A DNA stretch of 64,000 bases from Bradyrhizobium zhanjiangense (GTDB lineage Bacteria > Pseudomonadota > Alphaproteobacteria > Rhizobiales > Xanthobacteraceae). The notes beneath the pieces were generated by a model. The model saw only the letters and a program-made list of their open reading frames with translations, was not told the DNA's origin and made no database searches. Made by a program: the position numbers and the translations under genes. The stretch's first letter is position 1, and each line of letters starts with the position of its first letter. Positions 53,601-62,854 of the stretch are shown here, one piece after another. The stretch covers positions 3,307,001-3,371,000 of the forward strand of contig NZ_CP022221.1 in the NCBI RefSeq assembly GCF_004114935.1. Reading direction: 5' to 3'.

Positions 53601-54280
53601 GAAATCGCTCCGATGAAGGCGTCCGACGTCGAAACCGCGCCGAACACGCCGCCCTGCATCTTGATCATCTTTAGCGCGTGGTCGTGGTTGCTCTTGTCGG
53701 TCGCGCCACAGCAATCGTGCAGCAGCACGCATTCGAAGCCGCGATCGTTGGCCTCGCGCATGGTGGTGTGAACGCAGACGTCGGTGGTGATGCCCGTGAG
53801 CACGATGTTCTCGATGCCGCGCACGCGCAGGATCAGCTCCAGGTCGGTGGCGCAGAACGAGCCCTTGCCCGGCTTGTCGATGATCGGCTCGCCCGGCAGC
53901 GGCGCCAACTCCGGGATGATGTCCCAGCCGGGCTCGCCGCGTACCAGGATGCGGCCGCAGGGGCCGGGATCGCCGATGCCGGCGCCGATCTGGCGCGAGC
54001 GCCAGCGCTTGTTGGGCGGAAGATCGGACAGATCGGAGCGGTGGCCTTCACGGGTATGAATGATATGGAAGCCTTGGCTGCGCATCACTGCGAGCAGCTT
54101 CCTGATCGGCTCGATCGGTGCCCGTGTCAGCGAGAGGTCGTAGCCCATCTTGTCGACATAGCCGCCGATGCCGCAGAAGTCGGTCTGCATGTCGATGATG
54201 ATGAGCGCGGTGTTTTCGGGACGGAGGTCGCCGTTATAGGGCCAGGCATAGGGCTCGGACTTGATGTGTCGCTCGGGCAT
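53597..54280 (-). CDS. Isochorismatase-family cysteine amidohydrolase
   Basis: ATG 54280 gives 227 residues. The catalytic triad is visible as Asp in [12 protein letters not shown], Lys in [16 protein letters not shown] and Cys in [20 protein letters not shown]. Relatives include ureidoacrylate amidohydrolase (RutB), biuret hydrolase and N-carbamoylsarcosine amidase, which cleave C-N bonds in ureido compounds and release ammonia or carbamate. It lies between the permease and ATPase genes of transporter 2, with overlapping or near-overlapping ends, so it works on the imported or downstream ureide. The exact substrate is not known. Confidence 0.85.
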   Translation of the reverse strand: MPERHIKSEPYAWPYNGDLRPENTALIIIDMQTDFCGIGGYVDKMGYDLSLTRAPIEPIRKLLAVMRSQGFHIIHTREGHRSDLSDLPPNKRWRSRQIGAGIGDPGPCGRILVRGEPGWDIIPELAPLPGEPIIDKPGKGSFCATDLELILRVRGIENIVLTGITTDVCVHTTMREANDRGFECVLLHDCCGATDKSNHDHALKMIKMQGGVFGAVSTSDAFIGAIS

Positions 54281-54291
54281 GATCTTGCTCT

Positions 54292-55218
54292 CTAGCGTGT
54301 GATCGACAATTCCGCCGGGGCTCCGGTCAGCGTGCGTTTGGGCGAGCAGGTGATGATCATGATCGCCAGCGTCAGGATGTATGGCGCGGCATTGAAAAGG
54401 TGATACCCGGAGGTGACGCCGACCGATTGCAGCGCCGGCCCCAGCGCCGCGGCGCCGCCGAAGGCGAGCGAGGCCCATAGGCAGAGCAGGGGATCCCAGC
54501 GCGCGAAGATCACGAGCGCCACCGCCGTGATGCCCTGGCCCGAGGACAATCCTTCATTCCAGCTGCCGGGATAGAACAGCGACAGGAACGAGCCGCCGAT
54601 GCCGGCGAGGAAGCCGCCGACCATGGTAGCGCGCAGGCGGATCAGCAGCACCGAGTGGCCCATCGCGCGCGCGGCATCCGAGCTCTCGCCAGCGGTTCGG
54701 ATGAGCAAGCCCCAGCGCGTGGTGCGGAAGGCCCAGTACAGGATCGGTGCGAGTGCGACGCCGATCAGGAAGAGCACGTTGACGCGCAGCGCGGCGCGGA
54801 CCTGCGGGACGTCGCTCCACCAGCCGAAATCGATCGCCGGCAGCCGCGGCGCGGTGGGCTCGATCAGCGGCTTGCCGAGATAGAAGGCAAGGCCGGTACC
54901 GAACAGCATCAACGCAATGCCGACGGCGACGTCGTTGACGCGCGGCAGCGAACAGATGCCAGCGTGCAGCGCGCCCAGCAGTGCGCCGGTGATGCCGGCT
55001 GCGAGCACGCCCAGCCACGGAGAGCCTGAAAGGTAGGAGATGCCATAGGCGCTCATCGCGCCCATCACCAGCGTGCCTTCGAGGCCGAGATTGATGCGGC
55101 CGGAGCGCTCGGTGATGCATTCCCCCAGGCTCACGAACAGGAACGGCGTGGAGACACGAATGGCGCCGCCGAGCACGGCGAGCGGGACGGTCCAGAGTCC
55201 GATCGATCCGTCTGCCAT
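54292..55218 (-). CDS. ABC transporter 2 permease
   Basis: ATG 55218 shares its A with the stop codon of the upstream permease (TGATG) and gives 308 residues with about eight membrane helices. [20 protein letters not shown] is the family permease signature and the loop [20 protein letters not shown] contacts the ATPase. It is gene 3 in the transporter 2 operon, after the binding protein and the first permease. Confidence 0.92.
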   Translation of the reverse strand: MADGSIGLWTVPLAVLGGAIRVSTPFLFVSLGECITERSGRINLGLEGTLVMGAMSAYGISYLSGSPWLGVLAAGITGALLGALHAGICSLPRVNDVAVGIALMLFGTGLAFYLGKPLIEPTAPRLPAIDFGWWSDVPQVRAALRVNVLFLIGVALAPILYWAFRTTRWGLLIRTAGESSDAARAMGHSVLLIRLRATMVGGFLAGIGGSFLSLFYPGSWNEGLSSGQGITAVALVIFARWDPLLCLWASLAFGGAAALGPALQSVGVTSGYHLFNAAPYILTLAIMIITCSPKRTLTGAPAELSITR

Positions 55219-56330
55219 CAGGACTTGCCTTTCAGGAATCCGATGCGGCCGTAGAGCGCATCGCTGGCCAGCACGAAGACGAAGATGATGCCCTGGAGCA
55301 CCAGCACGGATGCATCGGGCAATCCGAGGCGCCGTTGCAGCAGGCCGCCGCTGGCGCTGATGCCGCCGAGCAGGATCGCGACGGGAATGATGGCGAGCGG
55401 ATTTTGCCGCGCGAGGAAGGCAACGAGAATGCCGGTGAAGCCGTAGCCGGCAGCAAGATTGGCATTGGTGCGTCCCTGCACGGCGGCGACCTCGACCATG
55501 CCGGCAAGGCCCGCGGCGCCGCCGGCGAGAAAGCAGATGGTTAGGATCAGCTTGTCGACGCCGAGGCCGACGATTTTCGCGGCGCGGATGTTGCCGCCGG
55601 CAACCCGCGCCGCGAAGCCGAACACGGTGTGATAGATCAGGACGTAGGCGGCGATGGCGGCGATCAGACCGAACAAGAGGCCCCAATGCACGTCGGTGCC
55701 CGGAATGGTGCCGATCATGTTGGCGGCGCCGATATCGCGCGTCGAGGGCTTGTTGAGGCTGGCGGGATCGCGCATCGCGCCTTCGACGAGATGGTTGAGG
55801 ATTGCGAGCGCGATGTAGACGAGCAGCAGGCTCGATATGGTCTCGTTGACACCGCGATACTGTCGCAAGCCGCCCGACAGCATGATCCACAAGCCTCCGC
55901 CGATCACGCCGGCGATGACCATGGCAATTTGTACGGCGAGCGGCGGCATGCCTTGAAGCGCCAATGCGGCGCTGGTTGCCGAGAGTGCGCCGATCAGGAG
56001 CGCGCCTTCGCCGCCGATGATGACCATGCCGAGTTGCGCGGGCAACGCGGTGCAGAGTGCGGTGAGGATCAGCGGCGCCGCGCGCGTCAGGGTGTTTTGC
56101 CAGGAGAACCAGGTGCCGAACGCGCCGTAGTACATGTAGAAATAAAGGTCGAGCGGATTCTTGCCGAACATCGCGACGAAGATGCCGAACACCACGAGCG
56201 CGCCGACGAGCGCCGCGCCCGGGATCAGGACATATTCGATCGTGCCGCCGTGCCGTTGCAGAAAGCCGGAATCGGCGGCCGGGGCTATTGTCCCGACCGC
56301 CTCGGCAGAATCCGCCGCTTCCGTCGTCAC
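55218..56330 (-). CDS. ABC transporter 2 permease, larger subunit
   Basis: The protein has 370 residues, with a membrane domain of about nine helices after a charged 30-residue start. QLGMVIIGGEGALLIGALSA is the signature, and FGFAARVAGGNIRAAKIVGL the ATPase-contact loop. It overlaps the binding-protein gene by four bases and the next permease by a base or more. It is the counterpart of the 47089-48180 permease of transporter 1. Confidence 0.92.
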   Translation of the reverse strand: MTTEAADSAEAVGTIAPAADSGFLQRHGGTIEYVLIPGAALVGALVVFGIFVAMFGKNPLDLYFYMYYGAFGTWFSWQNTLTRAAPLILTALCTALPAQLGMVIIGGEGALLIGALSATSAALALQGMPPLAVQIAMVIAGVIGGGLWIMLSGGLRQYRGVNETISSLLLVYIALAILNHLVEGAMRDPASLNKPSTRDIGAANMIGTIPGTDVHWGLLFGLIAAIAAYVLIYHTVFGFAARVAGGNIRAAKIVGLGVDKLILTICFLAGGAAGLAGMVEVAAVQGRTNANLAAGYGFTGILVAFLARQNPLAIIPVAILLGGISASGGLLQRRLGLPDASVLVLQGIIFVFVLASDALYGRIGFLKGKS

Positions 56331-57439
56331 GAAGTCGCTCCGATCACGCCTTCGACGAGATAGTCCATCTTCTCCAGCTCGGGATCCTTCTGACCGCGAT
56401 CGGTGCCGGCCGCGATCACCGTCTTGCCCTTGTTGTCGACCAGTCCGCCCTTAAAGATGGCGTAGCCGTCAGCCGAGAGGAATTTGGCCTTGACGTCGTC
56501 TGCGTGCTTGCGGGCCTCTGCCGAAACCGCTTCGCCATAGGGCGAGGTCTTGACGATCTCCTCCTTGAGGCCGCCGCGATAGAAGTTCGGGATGCTCTCG
56601 CCGGCGGCGATCATCTTCACGAACTTCGGATAGAGCGCTTCCCAATTCCACTCCGCGCCGGTGAGATACGCCTTCGGCGCGAGCGGCGACTGGTTGGTGT
56701 GATAGCCGCACACGAAGGCGCCGCGGCGCGCCGCGTTCTCGACCATGGTCTTGGGGCCGTCGACATGGCAGGTGAGCACGTCAACGCCCTGGTCGATCAG
56801 GCTGTTGGTGGCTTCGGCTTCCTTGACCGGCATCGACCAGTCACCGGTGAAGATGACTTGCGTGGTCGCCTTCGGATTGGCGAGCCTGGCCCCGAGCGTG
56901 AAAGCGTTGATGTTGCGCAGCACCTGCGGGATAGGCTTCGCCGCAACGAAGCCGAGCTTGCCGCTCTTGGAGGTGTAGCCGGCGACGATGCCGGAGATGT
57001 ATTGAGCTTCGTCGATATAGCCGAAATAGCTGCCGGCGTTCTTCGGATCCTTGTCGCTCCACAAGCCGCCGCAGTGCTCGAAGCGCAGCTTCGGGTACTT
57101 GTTGGCCATCTTGACCATGTGCGGATTGTAGTAGCCGAACGAAGTCGGGAAGAGCAGGCTGGCGCCGTCGAGATTGATCATGGACTCGATCGTCTTCTCG
57201 ACCGCGTCGGTCTCCGGCACCTTCTCTTCCTCGACGACCTTGAGGCCGGGAATCTTCTTCAGCGCCGCCGCGCCCTGCGCATGCGCCTGGTTGTAGCCGT
57301 AGTCGTCACGCGAGCCGACATAGATGAAGCCGATGGTCGTCTCGGCTGCGAAGGCCGGGCGGACGCCAACCGCGGCACCGAGGGTCAGGGCCGCGCCGCC
57401 TTGCAACAAATGCCGTCGTGAAATCCTGCCAAAATCCAT
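56327..57439 (-). CDS. BMP-family substrate-binding protein of transporter 2, Tat-exported
   Basis: ATG 57439 (ggggag upstream) gives 370 residues. The leader ISRRHLLQGGAALTLGAAVG has a twin-arginine-like SRRHLL motif, unlike transporter 1's Sec-type leader, so export by Tat is likely. The Bmp domain shows TTIGFIYVGSRDDYGYNQAH, ASLLFPTSFGYYNPHMVKMA and GYTSKSGKLGFVAAKPIPQV. It is the first gene of the transporter 2 operon. The ligand is likely a nucleoside, purine or ureide but is unproven. Confidence 0.92.
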   Translation of the reverse strand: MDFGRISRRHLLQGGAALTLGAAVGVRPAFAAETTIGFIYVGSRDDYGYNQAHAQGAAALKKIPGLKVVEEEKVPETDAVEKTIESMINLDGASLLFPTSFGYYNPHMVKMANKYPKLRFEHCGGLWSDKDPKNAGSYFGYIDEAQYISGIVAGYTSKSGKLGFVAAKPIPQVLRNINAFTLGARLANPKATTQVIFTGDWSMPVKEAEATNSLIDQGVDVLTCHVDGPKTMVENAARRGAFVCGYHTNQSPLAPKAYLTGAEWNWEALYPKFVKMIAAGESIPNFYRGGLKEEIVKTSPYGEAVSAEARKHADDVKAKFLSADGYAIFKGGLVDNKGKTVIAAGTDRGQKDPELEKMDYLVEGVIGATS

Positions 57440-57847
57440 TGCTTGCTCCCCTTGGCGGATGCCCCGCCTCAATCTCGCGGCTACCGCCGGTCTGGCGGAG
57501 CTTGGAACAAGTGTCGCAAGCTTCGTGCCACAGGCTGCGGAGCTTTCATTTGAGTGTAAGCTATTGAAAATAATGGAGCTTGCGCGCTGCCCGAATCCTG
57601 GTCAGGGGATCGACAGATTAATTTATGGGCAGTAACTCACAATTGTATGCAATGGAGTTAAGCAGCCTTAACCGGTTCGCGCGTGTGCATGACGGAGCGG
57701 GACGGTCGGCCGGCCGCTCGCATTCATGCTAACCACGTGCGGATTGGGACGGCGCCGAATGCGTGACTTTCGCTGGCACCGAACTTGTATCGATCGTCAT
57801 CAGGACCGCCGCGGCTGCGGTCCGCGAGAGATGGAAAGCCCGCCGAA
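57440..57847. promoter_or_regulatory. Divergent region of transporter 2 and the M20 hydrolase
   Basis: I see no gene in these 400 bases. The promoters of both divergent units must lie here. The middle (57540-57700) is AT-richer than its surroundings. I found no certain operator. Confidence 0.35.
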
Positions 57848-59131
57848 ATGGTTGCTGGGAACGCCGTTCAGACGACATCGCTCGGCAAAGAGATCGTGCG
57901 CCGCATCAACGAGCTCGCCGCGATATCGGAAGAGGTTGGCAAGCTCACCCGCATCTATCTCAGCAAGGAGCTGCGCGAGGCTGCGGACCTCATCTTGGGT
58001 TGGATGCGCGAGGCCGGCATGAGCGCGCATCTCGATGCGATCGGCAATGTGTGTGGCCGCTACGAAGGCGAGCGGCCGGGTGCGCCCTGCCTGATGCTCG
58101 GCTCGCACTACGACACGGTGCGCGCTGCCGGCAAATGGGACGGGCCGCTCGGTGTGATCACCGCGATCGCCTGCGTCGCAGATCTCAATCGCCGCGGCAA
58201 GCGCCTGCCGTTCGCGATCGAGGTCGTCGGCTTTGCCGATGAAGAGGGAGTACGTTTCGCCTCGACGCTCCTCGGCAGCCGTGCGGTGGCCGGCACATTC
58301 GACGAGAGCGTCCTGAACGCGCGCGACCGTGACGGCGTGTCGATGCGCGATGCGCTCATCACGTTCGGCCTCGACCCCGATCATATTGGTGCGGCTGCGC
58401 GGGCGCGGCGCGAACTGCTTGCCTATCTCGAGCTGCACATCGAGCAGGGGCCGGTGCTGGAAGCACAGAACCTGCCCGTCGGCGTCGTCACCGCGATCGC
58501 AGGGGCCACGCGCCTTGCCGCGCGGCTGACCGGCATGGCCGGTCACGCCGGCACGGTGCCGATGGCTCTTCGGCGCGACGCACTTGCCGGCGCGGCCGAA
58601 TGCATCGGCGCGATCGAGCAGTTTTGCCGGACCGACGAGGGCGGGCTCATCGGCACCGTCGGATACATCCAGGCAAGGCCCGGCGCGACCAACGTCATCC
58701 CGGGCGAGGTCTGCTTCACCATCGACGTGCGCGCACCAACTGACATGCATCGCAAGCGTGCAGTCGCCGACATCGTCTGCCAGATCGAGGCGACCGCCAA
58801 GCGCCGGCAATTGGTGCTTCAGCTCGACGTCACGCACGAGAACCGCACTGCCCCCTGTGCGCCGTGGCTCAAGGAGCAGATCGCTCAGGCGATCGGAGCG
58901 GAAGGTTTTTCCGTATTCGAGCTGCCGAGCGGGGCAGGGCACGACGGCATGGCGATGATCGACATTGCCGATGTCGGCATGATCTTCGTCCGCTGCCGCG
59001 GCGGGATCAGCCATCATCCTGATGAGCATGTCGAGCTCGCCGATGCCGACACCGGCGCGCGGGTGCTGCTGCGGGTGATCGAGAATTTCAGGCCGCGGGA
59101 AGGTGAGTTGAGCCCGCAAGTCACGGGATAG
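57848..59131 (+). CDS. M20 Zn hydrolase, allantoate amidohydrolase-like
   Basis: ATG 57848 gives 427 residues. The M20 metal-binding motifs are complete: GSHYDTVRAAGKWDGPLGVI, FADEEGVRFASTLLGSRAVA, LELHIEQGPVLEAQNLPVG and the C-terminal GISHHPDEHVELAD. The bimetal centre and the GAGHDGMAMIDIADVGMIF region fit the allantoate amidohydrolase / N-carbamoyl amino-acid hydrolase group. In context it would convert allantoate to ureidoglycine with release of ammonia and CO2, the step after PuuE. It is divergent from transporter 2. Confidence 0.88.
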   Translation: MVAGNAVQTTSLGKEIVRRINELAAISEEVGKLTRIYLSKELREAADLILGWMREAGMSAHLDAIGNVCGRYEGERPGAPCLMLGSHYDTVRAAGKWDGPLGVITAIACVADLNRRGKRLPFAIEVVGFADEEGVRFASTLLGSRAVAGTFDESVLNARDRDGVSMRDALITFGLDPDHIGAAARARRELLAYLELHIEQGPVLEAQNLPVGVVTAIAGATRLAARLTGMAGHAGTVPMALRRDALAGAAECIGAIEQFCRTDEGGLIGTVGYIQARPGATNVIPGEVCFTIDVRAPTDMHRKRAVADIVCQIEATAKRRQLVLQLDVTHENRTAPCAPWLKEQIAQAIGAEGFSVFELPSGAGHDGMAMIDIADVGMIFVRCRGGISHHPDEHVELADADTGARVLLRVIENFRPREGELSPQVTG

Positions 59132-59204
59132 AGACACGAATCAGACACGCCTAAAATGGTGACGGCCTTCCGCCGGGGCCACGAGGCACAATTCGACGAG
59201 ACAT

Positions 59205-60593
59205 ATGAACAGCGACATTTCTTTTCCGCGCCATCGCGAAAGCCGGTTCTATCAGGGGCTGACGGCGACCTTCGTTGCCAACGCGCTTCAGGCGGTGAAT
59301 TTTCTCGGCGATCGATTCCTACGGCAATCGCATCATCCGTTCACTGCCATTGCGGACCTTTACCGGCACGCGATGGACAGCGCCTTTTCGGTGACCGAGG
59401 CATTCCTCGTCACGGGGGCGCCGCACGCTTCCGCCTATTATCCGCGCGATTTCGCCTGGTTCTATCCCGACGTTCTCGATCCTGAAACCATCATGGATTC
59501 GCAGGACGCGGTGCGACGGGCCCGTCTGCTCGAAAAGAGCGTGCGTCTGTTGCTGGAGGCGGTTCGCGCTGGCGTCGTCACCACGACCATCGTGCCGGCG
59601 GGACGCGATCGGTATCTCGGCGTGAACTATTTCTCGCGGCCCTCGGATACGCTGCTCGGCATCCTTGCCGGTCTCCAGCAGATGCTGTCCGCCGAGGACA
59701 GGGCGTCGTCCTTTCTGGCAATGTCGCAATGCGCGCATGCTGGCCGCCTTCTGCTGGCCGAATACGGCGCCGACCTGAAGCGGGCGATCCTCCAACTCGC
59801 AAGCGAGCTGGAGCCGTTCGAGGCTGACGGCACCAGATGTTTGCTGTGCGATGCCCGTGCCCCGCGCTCTGCGGCAACGGACACCCGCGCCGAGCGCCGA
59901 CGCTTCGTAACCAATGCCTGTGTCTACACGACGTTCGTGTGGGGCGTGCAGCTCGGAATCGTCGACGAGAACGAGCTGAAACGGCTGCTCGGGCGCGACC
60001 TCGCGCAGCACAAGAGAGACCTGCTCCGGCTGTTCGGCAAGGACGGCTACATCAGACATTCCCTGGACGGCCCGGCGGCTACGCCAGCGTCCTCGGTTGC
60101 GCTGGATTTCGTCAGCGTGCATCGCGGCTTCTGGGACCTGAACGAGGAAAGCGAGCGCGCCCTGTTCGCGGCCACGGCGGATTTGATCATTGCGGAGCCG
60201 CGCTTCCGCATCCCCAGCACGTTCCACTTCCTGGTGTCGGCGGATAATCCGCGGACCAAGATGATCCACAAGATCGCGGCTCCCGCCTACCAGGGACGCT
60301 CATCCTGGCCGACATTCAACGTCGAGTTTGCGGATCGCATGCTGGACTTCGACGAATTCTCGGGGAGTGGCACCTACCGGGCCTGCGCCCAGGGAATATT
60401 GGATGACATTCGGGCTGCAACCGAGGTCCATGGCGGCTATCAGGAACTGATCTCGGAGCGAGGTCTGAAATATCGCACCTGGGCTTATAAGGGCGCCGTG
60501 GCTCATTCCTGGTTTCCCCGCTTCCTCTCTGTCTGGAGGAGGGCATATGGAACATCGCTCCTCCGTGGGATGACTGATCCGCAAGTCGGTTAA
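59205..60593 (+). CDS. Helical-barrel glycosidase-like protein, unknown
   Basis: ATG 59205 gives 462 residues without a signal peptide or membrane helix. The pattern of helix pairs and SAYYPRDFAWFYPDVLDPET, VNYFSRPSDTLLGILAGLQQ and HSLDGPAATPASSVALDFVS suggests an (alpha/alpha)6 barrel of the type found in amylo-1,6-glucosidase-like proteins and other glycosidases. I do not recognise a characterised family. It follows the M20 gene by 73 bases on the same strand but need not be in the purine pathway. Confidence 0.55.
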   Translation: MNSDISFPRHRESRFYQGLTATFVANALQAVNFLGDRFLRQSHHPFTAIADLYRHAMDSAFSVTEAFLVTGAPHASAYYPRDFAWFYPDVLDPETIMDSQDAVRRARLLEKSVRLLLEAVRAGVVTTTIVPAGRDRYLGVNYFSRPSDTLLGILAGLQQMLSAEDRASSFLAMSQCAHAGRLLLAEYGADLKRAILQLASELEPFEADGTRCLLCDARAPRSAATDTRAERRRFVTNACVYTTFVWGVQLGIVDENELKRLLGRDLAQHKRDLLRLFGKDGYIRHSLDGPAATPASSVALDFVSVHRGFWDLNEESERALFAATADLIIAEPRFRIPSTFHFLVSADNPRTKMIHKIAAPAYQGRSSWPTFNVEFADRMLDFDEFSGSGTYRACAQGILDDIRAATEVHGGYQELISERGLKYRTWAYKGAVAHSWFPRFLSVWRRAYGTSLLRGMTDPQVG

Positions 60594-60693
60594 CCAGTCG
60601 GCGGGGCCACCCTCGAGCAGTTTTGCTGCCAGGGTCATCTAATCCGATTTAGGCAAGACTTGATGATCGGGCGAGTGCAGCCCATCGTTCGCA

Positions 60694-60915
60694 TTAAGCC
60701 ACGAGATCCAGCAGTCGGCATGATCCGCGCACCAGCACCTTGCGTCCGGTGGGCGTCATCTCAGGCAAGCCATCATTGACGACAACGAGGCCGAGCTTGA
60801 CGAGACTTTCGAGAAGGTAGGCCTTCGAGAGGCGACCGTTCGATGCCGGATTGCGAAGTGTGCGTAGCGCTTCCCATTGATCCGGTGAAAGATCGAAGTC
60901 GACGTCGTTGCTCAT
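60694..60915 (-). CDS. Small winged-helix-like hypothetical protein
   Basis: The product has 73 residues from ATG 60915. LSPDQWEALRTLRNPASNGR, then SKAYLLESLVKLGLVVVND and PEMTPTGRKVLVRG, resembles a minimal winged-helix fold as in MarR- or DUF-type regulators. Its size is below classical regulators. The function is unknown. No neighbours are coupled. The 350 bases to the next gene (60916-61264) show nothing I can support. Confidence 0.6.
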   Translation of the reverse strand: MSNDVDFDLSPDQWEALRTLRNPASNGRLSKAYLLESLVKLGLVVVNDGLPEMTPTGRKVLVRGSCRLLDLVA

Positions 60916-61264
60916 GTTGCCTCAAGCGATAGTACCGTTCGCGCGCCTCTGTTAGCGACGCTGCATGAAAACCATGCGACGACAATGAGTCGGGAATTCG
61001 GTGCGTTGTTTGGAACGTCTCTTCACAAATTGCCGCACTTCGTTGCGCCACAAGAGTTAAGATCGCTCCGCCGCTAATATCGTTCCGGACCTCGATCACT
61101 TATTGATGATGTCGGCTTGATGTTGCGCTGCGAACTGCCGCGCTGCACGGGAAGTGCTGCTGTCCCATTTCGCGCCGCAATATGCTGAAAAAATGAGACG
61201 GAGCGTTCGGGACACTGTTAGGTTCGTTCGCGGTGAATGGCTTCACAGGCAGGGAGTGGAGTAC

Positions 61265-61447
61265 ATGAATAGGCTGGTCGAAATTCGCCGTCAGGAATCG
61301 CTGTGCCGAGAGCGCGCTGCGCTCGATTTCGAGCGCCGCGTTTTCTGGCTCGCGCAGGCGGAAGAGTGGAAGCAGCGCGCTGTCGACGAAATCGCGCATC
61401 ACTTTCGCGAGTGCAATCTTGCTCACGCCGAGCTCACCGCCGCCTGA
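61265..61447 (+). CDS. Small helical hypothetical protein
   Basis: ATG 61265 follows a strong gggagtggagtac stretch and gives 60 residues: MNRLVEIRRQESLCRERAAL, DFERRVFWLAQAEEWKQRAV and a His-containing end. Probably one long amphipathic helix. The family is unnamed. It is convergent with the VWA gene, 25 bases away. Confidence 0.6.
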   Translation: MNRLVEIRRQESLCRERAALDFERRVFWLAQAEEWKQRAVDEIAHHFRECNLAHAELTAA

Positions 61448-61472
61448 CGATAGAGGCGGGTGCGATCGCCGC

Positions 61473-62849
61473 TTATCGATAACTGGCCACGATATCGGAT
61501 ACCGCGCGCTCGAGTTGCTGCGCGGTGGCGCATTGACGTACGACGCTGCAAAAGGTCGCATAGCGCGGCATCTCGGAATCGCCAAAGCCCCAGGCGAGCC
61601 GTCCTTCCGGATTGAGCCAGACCAGTCGCTTCGACCGTTCGGAGATGCGGCGCAGAATGTCGGCGCGCGGGTCGAGATTGTTGCTGCGGGCATCGCCGAG
61701 CACGATCACCGTGGTCTGTGGCGTCAGCGTGCTCATGAACTCTTTCTCGAAATCGACCAGCGAGGAGCCATAGTCGGACGAGCCGAAGCCGACCTTGGAC
61801 ATGATCTCGGCCATCGCCTCTTCCGGCGAGTTGTTCTCCAGGATCTCGCTGACCTCGATCAGATGCGAGGAGAAGGCAAACGAGCGGACGTCATCGACTA
61901 CCTCGTGCAGCGAGTGGATCAGCAGCAGGAAGAAGTCGGAGACCTGAGCGACCGAGCCGGAGACGTCGCAGAGCGCCACGATCTTGGGTCGGTCACGATG
62001 CTTGCGCTTCCATGCGGTGAGGAACGGTACGCCGCCCCAGGCTGCGTTGCGGCGGAGCGTGCGGCGAACGTCGAGATGGCCGCGGCGCTGGCGCTTGCGC
62101 GGCTTCGAGTAGCGCTCGCGCAGCCGGCGGGCGATCTGGCGGATGAGAGCGCGCATCTCGGCGACCTGCCGCCGCTCGATGCGCGCGAGCGGCGCGTTGC
62201 GCAGAATCTCGTTGCGAAGGTTTTCGGCCTCCTCGCGGGCGTAGAGCGCGAGCCCCTGCGAGACCGTGTCGCGCACCGCTTCGCGCAAGGCATCGAGCGC
62301 GGCGCGCAGACGCTCGGCCAGGGACGGGTTGGTCGCGGTCAGTTGGTCCAGATCGTCCCGCAGGCGCTGGAGGCCCATGGCGTCGAGGATGCGGCTGGAG
62401 AAGATGCCGCGCTGGGTGGAATAGCGGATATCGGACAGCGAGGCAGCACCGGAGGCACTGGCGATCGCCGCTGCGATCGCATTGCGATCCTGCGACAGCA
62501 GCATCTGCGCAAGAGGGCCGAGTTCCTTGGGAGGCTGACCTTCACCGGCTTCGCCGGCCGCGTCCGATGCGGACGACTGATCTGAGTCCTGCGAAGCGTC
62601 GTCGCTGCCGGCCTCGGGCTGATCCTGCCGCGGTTCCGGCTGGCTGAAGAAGAGGTCGAAACAGTCGCCGAGTGCGAGTTTTTCGTCCTGCGACTTGGCG
62701 AGCGTTAGCAGCAGGGCGTCGCGCAAGATGGCGCGGTCGGAGAAACCGACCTGCTTGACCGCGCGCATCGCATCGATGCTTTCGGCGGGCGAGACGTGAA
62801 CGCCGGCGCCGCGCGCCGCCCGAAAGAAACGATGGAGATTCTCGCGCAT
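61473..62849 (-). CDS. VWA-domain protein (CoxE-like)
   Basis: ATG 62849 gives 458 residues. The N-terminal part is helical with an acidic Ser/Asp-rich linker (residues about 75-110, GSDDASQDSDQSSASDAAGE). A basic stretch (RYSKPRKRQRRGHLDVRRTL) leads to a von Willebrand A domain with a near-MIDAS motif IVALCDVSGSVAQVSDFFLL and a later FGSSDYGSSL. CoxE-like VWA proteins work with MoxR AAA+ ATPases in the maturation of molybdenum hydroxylases and other metalloenzymes. The MoxR partner is the adjacent upstream gene, 5 bases away. Confidence 0.85.
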   Translation of the reverse strand: MRENLHRFFRAARGAGVHVSPAESIDAMRAVKQVGFSDRAILRDALLLTLAKSQDEKLALGDCFDLFFSQPEPRQDQPEAGSDDASQDSDQSSASDAAGEAGEGQPPKELGPLAQMLLSQDRNAIAAAIASASGAASLSDIRYSTQRGIFSSRILDAMGLQRLRDDLDQLTATNPSLAERLRAALDALREAVRDTVSQGLALYAREEAENLRNEILRNAPLARIERRQVAEMRALIRQIARRLRERYSKPRKRQRRGHLDVRRTLRRNAAWGGVPFLTAWKRKHRDRPKIVALCDVSGSVAQVSDFFLLLIHSLHEVVDDVRSFAFSSHLIEVSEILENNSPEEAMAEIMSKVGFGSSDYGSSLVDFEKEFMSTLTPQTTVIVLGDARSNNLDPRADILRRISERSKRLVWLNPEGRLAWGFGDSEMPRYATFCSVVRQCATAQQLERAVSDIVASYR

Positions 62850-62854
62850 CGGCG

